Shown: piece after piece, positions 50,955 through 58,523 of the stretch
Layout of the letters: every line of letters begins with the position of its first letter
How positions within the stretch are numbered: the first letter of the stretch is position 1
From: UBA5972 sp964588725
Lineage (GTDB): Bacteria > Pseudomonadota > Alphaproteobacteria > Rhodobacterales > Rhodobacteraceae
Assembly (NCBI GenBank): GCA_964588725.1
Contig: CAZPQL010000005.1
Coordinates: forward strand, 1 to 64,000
DNA length: 64,000 nucleotides
Reading direction: 5' to 3'
Made by a program: the position numbers and the translations under genes
Notes under the pieces: model-generated
Database searches by the model: none
Told to the model about the DNA's origin: nothing
The model's input: the letters and a program-made list of their open reading frames with translations, nothing else

Positions 50955-53081
50955 TTGAGTTTGATCAGGTATTCTTTGGCAGGATTAGCCGTCGCCGCAG
51001 CAGGATACGCGAGCGCCCAAACCGGATCGCTGAATATGTTTGGCATGACCGGCCTGATCGATATGCCGACCGCCGAAAGCCAGCCGGACGGGCAGTTATC
51101 GCTGACGCTTGGTAGTTTTGCAGGCACAACCCGTGGCACGCTGGCGTTTCAGTTGACCCCCCGTCTGGCGGGCAGCTTTCGTTATACCATTTTGCAAAAC
51201 TGGAATCGTGGTGGATTTCCAACGTTTTACGATCGCAGCTTTGATCTTCATTACCAGCTTCTGGATGAGGGCCGATACTTGCCCGCCGTCGCCGTGGGTT
51301 TGCGTGATTTCGTCGGCACCGGAATTTATTCAAGCGAGTACCTCGTGGCCACCAAACGTATCACACGCAGCTTGAAACTAACCGGTGGCATCGGCTGGGG
51401 ACGGCTGGGAACCCGCAACAGTTTCAGAAATCCGCTGTCTGCTCTGCATTCTTCGTTCAACATACGGCCCACCGGTTTTGGTCTTGGCGGTGCGCCGACA
51501 ATACAGCATTGGTTTCGCGGACCAGCGGCCTTGTTTGGTGGGGTCGAGTGGGTGACGCCGATCAAAGGCCTGACAGTAAAGGCAGAGTATTCGTCGGATA
51601 CCTACCGCCCTGAAACCGTTCTCTCGTCGATTTTTAACCAACGTTCAGCATTTAATTTCGGCGTGGATTACCGTTTGGGCAAAAGAACCAGCCTAAGTGC
51701 GTATTACTTGTACGGATCCGAAATTGGCGTGCGTGCCACATTCGCGCTGGATCCCAAGGAATCCCTGTTTCCCGGGTCAATCGAGCCCGCTCCTGTGCCC
51801 GTATTCCGCCGCCCCGAGGGCCGCGAAAAAGGCGCGGAACTGCGTCGCGACACATCGTGGACAGGCCAGTCAGACGCCGCCAGAATATTAATGAATAACC
51901 TTCAACTGGTTTTGGAGGACGAAGGTTTTATCATCGAATCCGCGTCGATCACCGGACATCGCGCCGAAGTGCGCGTCCGCAATAAGATATATGACATCGA
52001 ATCCCAGGCTATAGGCCGGATAGCCCGTCGCATGACCCGTGTATTCCCGGTTTCGGTGGATACGTTCGTTATTACGCCCGTCGTTGATGGAATGCCTGTG
52101 GTATCGGTAACGATTCAACGTCAGGACCTCGAGGATTTTGAAAACGACCCCGACGGAATTGCAAAGTCACTTGCCAATGCGGTGCTTTCGGATCCGGTGC
52201 CGCTACAGGGTCCGGTGGTCAGGCAAACAGGCCTATTTCCGCATTTTTCCTGGACGATCGGCCATTATTCGCAAACCAGCTATTTTGACCCTCAACAGCC
52301 TTTTCGTCTTGATGTCGGTATTCGCGGTCGTGCCAGACTTGATATTGCACCCGGCTTGTCGGTTTCAGGATCGATTCGGCGAAAGGCGTTCGGAAATATT
52401 GACCAGACAACACGTGGTTCCAACTCTACTATTCCGCACGTACGAACAGATACACCAAATTATGATCGCTCGGGCGGCGTGAAGCTGACCTATTTGACCG
52501 CCGATTATTATTTTAGACCCGCCAGAAATTTGTACGGGCACTTTTCTGTCGGTTACATAGAGCGCATGTTCGGTGGGGCCTCGGCGGAATTGCTCTGGAA
52601 ACCGGTCGACAGCAGGTTGGCGCTTGGTGGTGAACTCAGTCTGGTGCGGCAGCGTGCCTTTAATGAAGGCTTTGGATTCAGAAATTATCAGGTTCTGACC
52701 GGGCATGTCTCAGCCTATTATGAACTGCGAAACGGATTTCAGGCCAAAGTCGACGTGGGGCGCTATCTTGCAGGTGATCTTGGCGCTACTTTTACATTGG
52801 ATCGGGAATTCCGTAACGGTTGGAAAGTCGGCGCCTTTTTCACTTTGACCAACGTTCCGTTTTCTACTTTTGGCGAAGGGTCATTTGACAAGGGTTTGCG
52901 ATTTACAGTGCCGCTTTCGTGGTTGACCGGGTTACCTACTCGTCAGAGCAATTCAAGCGTCCTCCGCCCAATTACACGCGACGGCGGTGCGGTTCTGAAC
53001 GTTCGTAACCGGCTGTATCCGCAAATAAGAGATTATCACAAAAATGCCCTTGAACCGGTATGGGGAAGGTTTTGGCGATGA
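50955..53081 (+). CDS. YjbH/GfcD-family exopolysaccharide outer-membrane protein
   Basis: 708 residues from TTG 50955, the only candidate with a well placed GGGG; TTG 50940 and 50961 are alternatives. Signal peptide IRYSLAGLAVAAAGYASA. NMFGMTGLIDMPTAESQPDGQLSLT and FQLTPRLAGSFRYTILQNW are the YjbH hallmarks; the rest is beta-rich, consistent with a large outer-membrane barrel. The family accompanies group-4-capsule or yjb exopolysaccharide genes. Its stop overlaps the GfcB/YjbF gene start (ATGA), so the two are coupled. Confidence 0.92.
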   Translation: MSLIRYSLAGLAVAAAGYASAQTGSLNMFGMTGLIDMPTAESQPDGQLSLTLGSFAGTTRGTLAFQLTPRLAGSFRYTILQNWNRGGFPTFYDRSFDLHYQLLDEGRYLPAVAVGLRDFVGTGIYSSEYLVATKRITRSLKLTGGIGWGRLGTRNSFRNPLSALHSSFNIRPTGFGLGGAPTIQHWFRGPAALFGGVEWVTPIKGLTVKAEYSSDTYRPETVLSSIFNQRSAFNFGVDYRLGKRTSLSAYYLYGSEIGVRATFALDPKESLFPGSIEPAPVPVFRRPEGREKGAELRRDTSWTGQSDAARILMNNLQLVLEDEGFIIESASITGHRAEVRVRNKIYDIESQAIGRIARRMTRVFPVSVDTFVITPVVDGMPVVSVTIQRQDLEDFENDPDGIAKSLANAVLSDPVPLQGPVVRQTGLFPHFSWTIGHYSQTSYFDPQQPFRLDVGIRGRARLDIAPGLSVSGSIRRKAFGNIDQTTRGSNSTIPHVRTDTPNYDRSGGVKLTYLTADYYFRPARNLYGHFSVGYIERMFGGASAELLWKPVDSRLALGGELSLVRQRAFNEGFGFRNYQVLTGHVSAYYELRNGFQAKVDVGRYLAGDLGATFTLDREFRNGWKVGAFFTLTNVPFSTFGEGSFDKGLRFTVPLSWLTGLPTRQSNSSVLRPITRDGGAVLNVRNRLYPQIRDYHKNALEPVWGRFWR

Positions 53082-53782
53082 TAACAATCTGGCGGGCGGC
53101 CATTATCGGTGCAACAATTCTACTTGCGGCCTGTTCTTCGGAAAAAGAAGACACGCCACGCGTCAGAGTTATGTTGGATTTTGTCAAAAACATCCGAACC
53201 CAAACAGACAACACAGCAGAGTTACGCGCGGTCATTGAAAGTCTGACCCGCGAACAGATCATCGGTGCCGGGAAAGACCCGCTCATCCTGATCGACCTTG
53301 AGGAAAACGGGCAATACGCGTCGCTGAATCAAGTTTCGAAAAACCGCGAATACGGGATTTTCAGATCGTCTGACAGGAAGACGCTGACGTTTGTCGACGG
53401 CCTGCTGGTGGCGACTCGCGGGCTGGGAGACGATATGATGGCGTCGGATTTGTCCGACACAAGAATGTTGCTGGAAAGTGGTATTTCCGGTGCGAACAAA
53501 TCGATTCGTACACACAAGTGGCTGGGTGGCGAAAGCCAGGTCATCACTGTGACATATATATGCCAACTGGAAGATTTCGGAATCAGGTCGATCACTTCGA
53601 TCCACAAACAATTCCGCCTGCGTAAGTACACAGAAACCTGCAAGGAGGGGACCGATGGGGGGGTAGAATTTACCAATACCTACTGGCAACACCCTAAAAC
53701 CGGTGTCATTTGGAAATCTCGGCAGTGGGCCGGCCCTGTCACCGGATATATTGGAATCGAGGTATTGATCCCGCAAATTTAG
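53078..53782 (+). CDS. YjbF/GfcB-family lipoprotein
   Basis: 234 residues from ATG 53078, in a 4-nt overlap with the previous stop. Lipoprotein signal ITIWRAAIIGATILLAAC (C19). PLILIDLEENGQYASLNQVSKNREYGIF and the FVDGLLVATRGLGDDMMASDL segment match YjbF (GfcB), a periplasmic/outer-membrane lipoprotein of the yjbEFGH and gfcABCD gene sets for polysaccharide secretion. Two Cys in the middle (ICQLEDF and TETCKEG) are unusual and could form a disulfide. YjbG/GfcC, normally between these partners, is absent. Confidence 0.92.
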   Translation: MITIWRAAIIGATILLAACSSEKEDTPRVRVMLDFVKNIRTQTDNTAELRAVIESLTREQIIGAGKDPLILIDLEENGQYASLNQVSKNREYGIFRSSDRKTLTFVDGLLVATRGLGDDMMASDLSDTRMLLESGISGANKSIRTHKWLGGESQVITVTYICQLEDFGIRSITSIHKQFRLRKYTETCKEGTDGGVEFTNTYWQHPKTGVIWKSRQWAGPVTGYIGIEVLIPQI

Positions 53783-53826
53783 GGCATTTTCATTTCGATC
53801 ATTAGACTTTTTTGATGGCTGCCGCG

Positions 53827-53856
53827 TTGACTTACATGTTTCGGTGCGGATATATT
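53827..53856 (+). promoter_or_regulatory. Candidate housekeeping promoter for the GfcA-like gene
   Basis: TTGACT (53827-53832) and TATATT (53851-53856) are separated by 18 nt, a good match to a sigma-70-type promoter, and lie 33 nt before the GfcA-like start. This suggests the small gene is also transcribed on its own and not only by readthrough from yjbF. Confidence 0.5.
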
Positions 53857-53888
53857 GACAGGGAGTTTCTTTGCTATCGGAGTCTAAC

Positions 53889-54173
53889 ATGACCTTTTCA
53901 AAATTTTCATCGACCGTTTTGGCGGCTGCTGTTGTCGCCGGGTTGAGCGCATCGGCTGTTTTTGCCGGTCCGGTCTCAATCGCACCAATTGCCAAATCGA
54001 CACAAAATACCTTGCCGCCTGGCCTTGAGGCCGCGCTTGGTCCGCAGGCTGCGGCTACACTGGCTGCCGTAGGTCTTCCTGCTGCGATTGCCGGCTTTGT
54101 CATCATCGGCACTTTGATTGTTATTACGCTTGATGACGGTACCATCATAACAACGACAACCACGAGCACATAA
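53889..54173 (+). CDS. Small secreted Thr-tailed protein resembling GfcA/YjbE
   Basis: 94 residues from ATG 53889, behind GGAG at good distance; the upstream in-frame ATG lies before that site. Signal peptide TFSKFSSTVLAAAVVAGLSA (cut after AVFA), then a short mature chain with an Ala/Gly-rich hydrophobic stretch (AATLAAVGLPAAIAGFVIIGTLIVI) and a Thr-rich end, GTIITTTTTST. E. coli GfcA/YjbE is a small secreted protein with a similar Thr-rich tail, and the genes just upstream are YjbF and YjbH homologs, so it is probably the equivalent partner. Sequence identity outside the tail is low. Confidence 0.7.
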   Translation: MTFSKFSSTVLAAAVVAGLSASAVFAGPVSIAPIAKSTQNTLPPGLEAALGPQAAATLAAVGLPAAIAGFVIIGTLIVITLDDGTIITTTTTST

Positions 54174-54203
54174 AGCACTTAGCGACAATGTGTTGGTAAT
54201 TTG

Positions 54204-54230
54204 AAAGCGGGCCTTTTGGCCCGCTTTTTT
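54204..54230 (+). terminator. Intrinsic terminator after the GfcA-like gene
   Basis: AAAGCGGGCC (54204-54213) pairs with GGCCCGCTTT (54218-54227) around a TTTT loop and runs into a T-tract. It ends the yjbH-yjbF-GfcA-like transcript and lies just before the decayed ManC-like frame on the opposite strand. Confidence 0.9.
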
Positions 54231-54238
54231 GTGCCCGA

Positions 54239-54427
54239 TCACTTGCACCAGTTATTGTCTTCATAACGTGCGACATCAACCTCAGCCAAATACAACCACG
54301 TCTGCACAACCATCAAAATCGGTTCAGCGTTGCCGGTGTTTTCAAGCCGGTTCTTTTCACCGCAAGACTGTCGTTCGACCCTTGGGGACCATAGGTTCAT
54401 GCGGCGCGTCAAAATCGGTCCGCCCAA
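54239..54427 (-). pseudogene. Decayed C-terminus of a mannose-1-phosphate guanylyltransferase-like cupin
   Basis: The minus-strand frame here ends GEKNRLENTGNAEPILMVV then QTWLYLAEVDVARYEDNNW, which closely follows the conserved end of ManC/AlgA-type cupin domains (HRLENPG...I.V..G.YLGEDDIVR.ED). Only about 45 residues of that domain remain; the N-terminal nucleotidyltransferase and most of the cupin are missing, and the preceding residues look unrelated. Another short minus-strand frame (54357-54518, 53 codons, starting 2 nt after kpsT) overlaps it in a different phase, so a frameshifted remnant is possible. It sits directly downstream of kpsT on the same strand. A small intact cupin is less likely because of its length. 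Confidence 0.5.
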
Positions 54428-54520
54428 TGAATTGGGCCACGATTATTGCGTGACCGCCAATGTTGCGGTCTCGACCTGCCATATATTCGGACACGGTCAC
54501 AATTGCCTGATTGAGCATTT

Positions 54521-55192
54521 TCAGTCGTCGTCAGGATCGCCACCCGTATTTTGCAAATGCTGGTGGATCGCTTCGTCCAAGTCTTCGTAGTACGTAAGTT
54601 TTCCGTTTTCCAACACCGCCGCAGAATCACATAATTTTCTGACCATCTTAGTGGAATGCGACACCATGATAGCACCGCTTTCGCGCATACGGTCCTGAAA
54701 CACGATTCTGGATTTTGTTTTGAAATTGGCGTCGCCGACTGCGGTGACTTCGTCGACAAGGTACGTGTCAAATCGAATTCCCATCGACAGGCCAAAAGCC
54801 AACCGCGATTTCATACCAGAAGAATAGCTGCGAAAGGGCAAATGGTAATGTTTTCCCAGCTCGGCAAAGTCGGCAACAAAATCCACCAGCGCAACCGTGT
54901 CGACCCCGTACACTCGGGCGATGAACCTGACGTTTTGCGCTCCGGTCAGGTCGCGGTGAAAGCTTCCGCCAAACCCAACGGGCCAGGAAATTGTACCCGT
55001 AGATACGACGCGTCCGGAATCTATATCCATCGTACCTGCAATCATGCTTAGCAATGTAGATTTTCCCGCGCCGTTCCTGCCCAAAAGCGCCACCGATACC
55101 CCCGTGGGAAATGTCGCGTTGATATTGTCAACAATGACCTTTCGCCTGCCTTTCAAAACAAAGGTTTTGCAAAGATTCTCCAGCCGAATCAT
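54521..55192 (-). CDS. kpsT: Capsule polysaccharide ABC transporter ATP-binding protein (KpsT type)
   Basis: 223 residues. Walker A is ALLGRNGAGKSTL, the signature is YSSGMKSRLAFGLSM (variant of LSGGQ as in KpsT), and Walker B is YLVDEVTAVGD; the H-loop His lies in MVSHSTKMVRKL. The LENLCKTFVLKGRRKVIVDN start and SFHRDLTGAQNVRFIARVYG are typical of polysaccharide/polyol-phosphate exporters. It couples ATP hydrolysis to export through the KpsM permease encoded at 56592. It starts 5 nt after kpsE on the same strand. Confidence 0.93.
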   Translation of the reverse strand: MIRLENLCKTFVLKGRRKVIVDNINATFPTGVSVALLGRNGAGKSTLLSMIAGTMDIDSGRVVSTGTISWPVGFGGSFHRDLTGAQNVRFIARVYGVDTVALVDFVADFAELGKHYHLPFRSYSSGMKSRLAFGLSMGIRFDTYLVDEVTAVGDANFKTKSRIVFQDRMRESGAIMVSHSTKMVRKLCDSAAVLENGKLTYYEDLDEAIHQHLQNTGGDPDDD

Positions 55193-55197
55193 TGGTC

Positions 55198-56520
55198 TTA
55201 CCGCCTGTCCTTAACGCTGTAGGAGACCAGAACCAAAATTGACCAAAAAATGAAAATAAATAATGTTACCAAGCCAAAAATGGTTGCGCGTTTCGGGTAT
55301 TGTGGAGTTTCGGCCAGCGTCGGCTCGACGTAGGCAGCCAGATACCGGCTTTGACGCTGGGCCTCTGCTCTTGCGCCATTCAGCGTGGCCAGCGCCGCCA
55401 AATAGGTTTGTTCCGCAAACTCGCGCTCAACGGTCAGGCCTTCGTATTCGCTGACAAGCGTTCCAAAAGCAGAATCGGTGCCGTCCTCTCCGACGCTGAA
55501 TTTCTTTCTTTCTTCTGAAATTCTTGTTTCTATTACCGCAATTTTTCGCTGAGCCTGCTCAATGCGCGGATCGGTGGGCCGGGTTGTTTCGCGTAGCAAA
55601 TCCAGCTCGATCAGCGCGGCGGCAAGCTGCTGTTGCAAAGTATTGATAAGCCCCATTTGCGCCTGAATATCGGCGTTGGGGTCAACGATCTGGGCGTCGT
55701 TGCGAAAACTTGTAATTTCTTGTCGTGTTTTTTTTAATCGCGCGACCGCCAACTCCAAATCCGCCTGAGCGTATCGCGTGGCATCCTGACGGGCAATCGC
55801 GCTGAGGCGATTGATCATTAGCGAACTTTCCTCAAAAATTGTCTGGGCAATTGTCCGGGCATCTTCTGGCGAAAAAGCCTGGATTCTGAGTTGTATAAGT
55901 CCGTTGCCGCCGTCGTAGAAAATATTGACCATACGGTTCCAGTAGTCGACTAATTCCTCGATCGATGCCTGCGCTTTGAGCGCAAAGACAGGATCATTGG
56001 CCGGTTTTGAATACATGCTGCGCAGATCCAGTCTGGCGTCGACCAACTCGACCAGTTTTTGGCTCTGAATGAACTCGTACAGAATATCCGTGTCGGACGT
56101 GGTGCCGCTGGACAATTTTGTAATGCCACCCAGAATATCCACCGCCGACCCGACGTCTTCTTTTTGCACAGAAAATCCTGTGGTCGACGCGTATTGATCC
56201 GCAGCGCGGTTTTCAAGATACCACCATGTCATTGCAGAAGGTAGCACAACCAAAATCAGGAAACTTAGAATCACGCCATAGTGCCGACGCTTCATGGTGG
56301 CAGATGGCGCGACCTCTTTGACTTCCGGCTCTTGGGCGCCGTCGACTAACATCTTCGTTGCGCTTTTTTTGCCCGAAGAACCGGATTTTCGCGACCGATT
56401 GCGTGTGCCTTTGCGCTGACCCGTTGCTGACTCTTTGATTTCCTGAGCGACTTCGCCTTTGGGTAAAGGCGCGTGATCAAGTGGATCGTCCAATTGTGTA
56501 TCCTTTGCAATTGGGAACAT
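55198..56520 (-). CDS. kpsE: Capsule export inner-membrane protein (KpsE/PCP family)
   Basis: 440 residues. A basic, Ser/Lys-rich N-terminal tail (about 30-58) precedes a membrane helix (about 81-101), a long periplasmic domain with coiled coil (about 250-350, containing QTIFEESSLMINRLS and RQDATRYAQADLELAVARLKKT), and a C-terminal membrane helix (about 415-436). This is the polysaccharide co-polymerase layout of KpsE/BexC/CtrB, which links the ABC transporter to the outer-membrane channel. It precedes kpsT and is divergent from kpsM. Confidence 0.9.
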   Translation of the reverse strand: MFPIAKDTQLDDPLDHAPLPKGEVAQEIKESATGQRKGTRNRSRKSGSSGKKSATKMLVDGAQEPEVKEVAPSATMKRRHYGVILSFLILVVLPSAMTWWYLENRAADQYASTTGFSVQKEDVGSAVDILGGITKLSSGTTSDTDILYEFIQSQKLVELVDARLDLRSMYSKPANDPVFALKAQASIEELVDYWNRMVNIFYDGGNGLIQLRIQAFSPEDARTIAQTIFEESSLMINRLSAIARQDATRYAQADLELAVARLKKTRQEITSFRNDAQIVDPNADIQAQMGLINTLQQQLAAALIELDLLRETTRPTDPRIEQAQRKIAVIETRISEERKKFSVGEDGTDSAFGTLVSEYEGLTVEREFAEQTYLAALATLNGARAEAQRQSRYLAAYVEPTLAETPQYPKRATIFGLVTLFIFIFWSILVLVSYSVKDRR

Positions 56521-56591
56521 AATTGATTGTTCCTAACTCTTCCTACATAAAGCCAATCATCAAATCTAGTTTATCGGACCCGATTTTTCAA

Positions 56592-57395
56592 ATGCCAACA
56601 GCACAAGCGCAACCACTGCAGGCTCGCAAATTCAAAACACCGCGCACGATTTCGGCCCTGATACTTCGTGAAATGGAAACAACTTACGGCCGGTCACCGG
56701 GCGGCTATCTTTGGGCGGTTTTGGAACCTTTGGGCGCGATAACGCTGTTTACCGTGGTCATTGCGTTGGGTTTGAAACTTCGAAGCCCGTCGATCGGCAA
56801 TAATTTCATGCTGTTTTACGCGACCGGATTTCTGCCTTTGGCATTCTGGGGTCAGACGGCAAACAAAACGGCCAAGGCACTAAAATTTTCGCGCCAGCTT
56901 TTGCGCTACCCCGGCGTGCGATATACTGACGCCATAATCGCGCGGTTTCTTCTCAATTTCTTGAACAATATTCTGGTCTATTATATTTTGTTTACCGGCA
57001 TTCACATCGCTTTTTCTCTCGACACCCATTTAGACGTCGGCGCAATTCTGACCAGTTTTTTCATGGCTGCATTTCTTGGACTCGGCATTGGGTCAATCAA
57101 CTGTTTTCTGTTCTCATATTTTCCGGTCTGGGATCAGTTTTGGACCATTTTGACCCGTCCTTTGTTCATATTGTCGACTGTGATCTACACTTTCGAGGAA
57201 ATTCCATGGAGATATCAGGATGTTCTTTGGTATAATCCCATCGTCCATATCATTGGTCTGATGCGTCGGGGATTTTATCCGACTTACGACGCGCCCTATG
57301 TATCCGTATCCTATGTATTTGGAATATCGCTTGTCACGTTGGTGGCCGGATTGATTTTGCTCAAAAGATACCATCGCGAAATTCTTAACTTGTAG
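56592..57395 (+). CDS. kpsM: Polysaccharide ABC transporter permease (KpsM type)
   Basis: 267 residues from ATG 56592; a TTG at 56523 would add 23 unconserved residues and nearly abut the kpsE start. ABC-2 type permease with about six membrane helices: ISALILREMETTYGRSPGGYLWAVLEPLG opens the domain, as in KpsM and related exporters, and YNPIVHIIGLMRRGFYPTYD lies near the C-terminus. It forms the membrane channel for the polysaccharide powered by KpsT. Unlike the usual order, it is transcribed away from kpsE-kpsT; the 71-nt gap must hold both promoters. Confidence 0.9.
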   Translation: MPTAQAQPLQARKFKTPRTISALILREMETTYGRSPGGYLWAVLEPLGAITLFTVVIALGLKLRSPSIGNNFMLFYATGFLPLAFWGQTANKTAKALKFSRQLLRYPGVRYTDAIIARFLLNFLNNILVYYILFTGIHIAFSLDTHLDVGAILTSFFMAAFLGLGIGSINCFLFSYFPVWDQFWTILTRPLFILSTVIYTFEEIPWRYQDVLWYNPIVHIIGLMRRGFYPTYDAPYVSVSYVFGISLVTLVAGLILLKRYHREILNL

Positions 57396-57443
57396 GCGCC
57401 ATTTCGATTGTAAGCCAACGCGTCATCTGGCAAGTGGAATTTC

Positions 57444-58523
57444 ATGAAAAAAACGCTCTATATTCACATTGGACATTTCAAAACCGGTACAACGGCTTTG
57501 CAGATTTTCTTTTCACAAAATCAGAAATACCTGAATTCTCTTGGAATAGAATTCGCGACCTCGCACGGCCATTTATCCAAGCATTCCGCGCTGGCCTTTT
57601 GCATTTACAAAGAGGCCGAAGTGAGCGCGTTGATGCATGGATATGGTGACCCCGAACCTCCGCTTGAAAAATGGGAGCATTTTCTGAACTATGTCAGGGG
57701 CAATTCACAGAAAACGACATTAATCAGTTCAGAAGAGTTTATACGCGTTGGCGAATTTCCCAAAGCCGGCGAAATTCTTAAGAAAATTGTCGACCGAAAC
57801 AGAGATGTCGAAATTAAAGCTGTCGTCTACCTGCGAAGCCCGCAAACACACCTGCGGTCCTGGTACAATCAATTGATCAAGATGCGGATAGAAACGCCTG
57901 ATTTTTCTTCAGCACTGCATAGCACAATTGAATCGATTCACTATGATTACGATAAGGCGCTGCTACCCTGGATAAATGCGTTGGGGGCAGAAAATATTAT
58001 CGTGCGTGAATATTTTGGCGCTGCAAAAGATAGCTTTTTCTTGATCAAAGACTTTATGTCCTGTCTGGGCGCTGAAGTCCCAAAATCGCTTTTGGGGGCC
58101 GTTGGCGACCCCAATCCGCGCATGGACGACCGTGTCATAGAAATTATTCGAATGATGCAAAATACCGGAATTGCAAGGAAGTCAGTCGAAGCTATTAAAA
58201 GGCGGGTGGCGGCCTATATCGAGTGCCAAGACAATCTGGTTTCCGACGATCCCGTCGATACCGAACTGGTTCAACGCCAAAGCCTGTCCGGGTTAAAGAA
58301 CCTCGCACGGTTGCCGCGTTGCAATATTGATATTGATCGTTTTCGTGCAGAAATTTCTGATCCTCAATCGCCGGAAACCAGAGAGCTTAATCTTGCGTTG
58401 GGTTTTGCATTCAGCGAGATCATTTCACTGCGCCAGAGATTGAACAGGCTGGAAGCTATTGAAGTCGAGGAACGGTTGGTGTCTCTGGAACAAATACAGA
58501 AGAGCCCCGGCGGCGAACAATGA
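57444..58523 (+). CDS. Sulfotransferase-like protein
   Basis: 359 residues. The N-terminal LYIHIGHFKTGTTALQIFFS carries a PAPS-binding P-loop-like 5'-phosphosulfate motif (HxxKTGTTxLQ), and VVYLRSPQTHLRSWYNQLI resembles the 3'-phosphate motif (R-S-P...S-x-Y). The middle and C-terminal parts do not match a family I can name; a coiled coil closes the protein. It would transfer sulfate to sugars of the exported polysaccharide; this is inferred from fold and neighbours. The stop overlaps the GT4 gene start (ATGA), and kpsM ends 48 nt upstream. Confidence 0.72.
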   Translation: MKKTLYIHIGHFKTGTTALQIFFSQNQKYLNSLGIEFATSHGHLSKHSALAFCIYKEAEVSALMHGYGDPEPPLEKWEHFLNYVRGNSQKTTLISSEEFIRVGEFPKAGEILKKIVDRNRDVEIKAVVYLRSPQTHLRSWYNQLIKMRIETPDFSSALHSTIESIHYDYDKALLPWINALGAENIIVREYFGAAKDSFFLIKDFMSCLGAEVPKSLLGAVGDPNPRMDDRVIEIIRMMQNTGIARKSVEAIKRRVAAYIECQDNLVSDDPVDTELVQRQSLSGLKNLARLPRCNIDIDRFRAEISDPQSPETRELNLALGFAFSEIISLRQRLNRLEAIEVEERLVSLEQIQKSPGGEQ

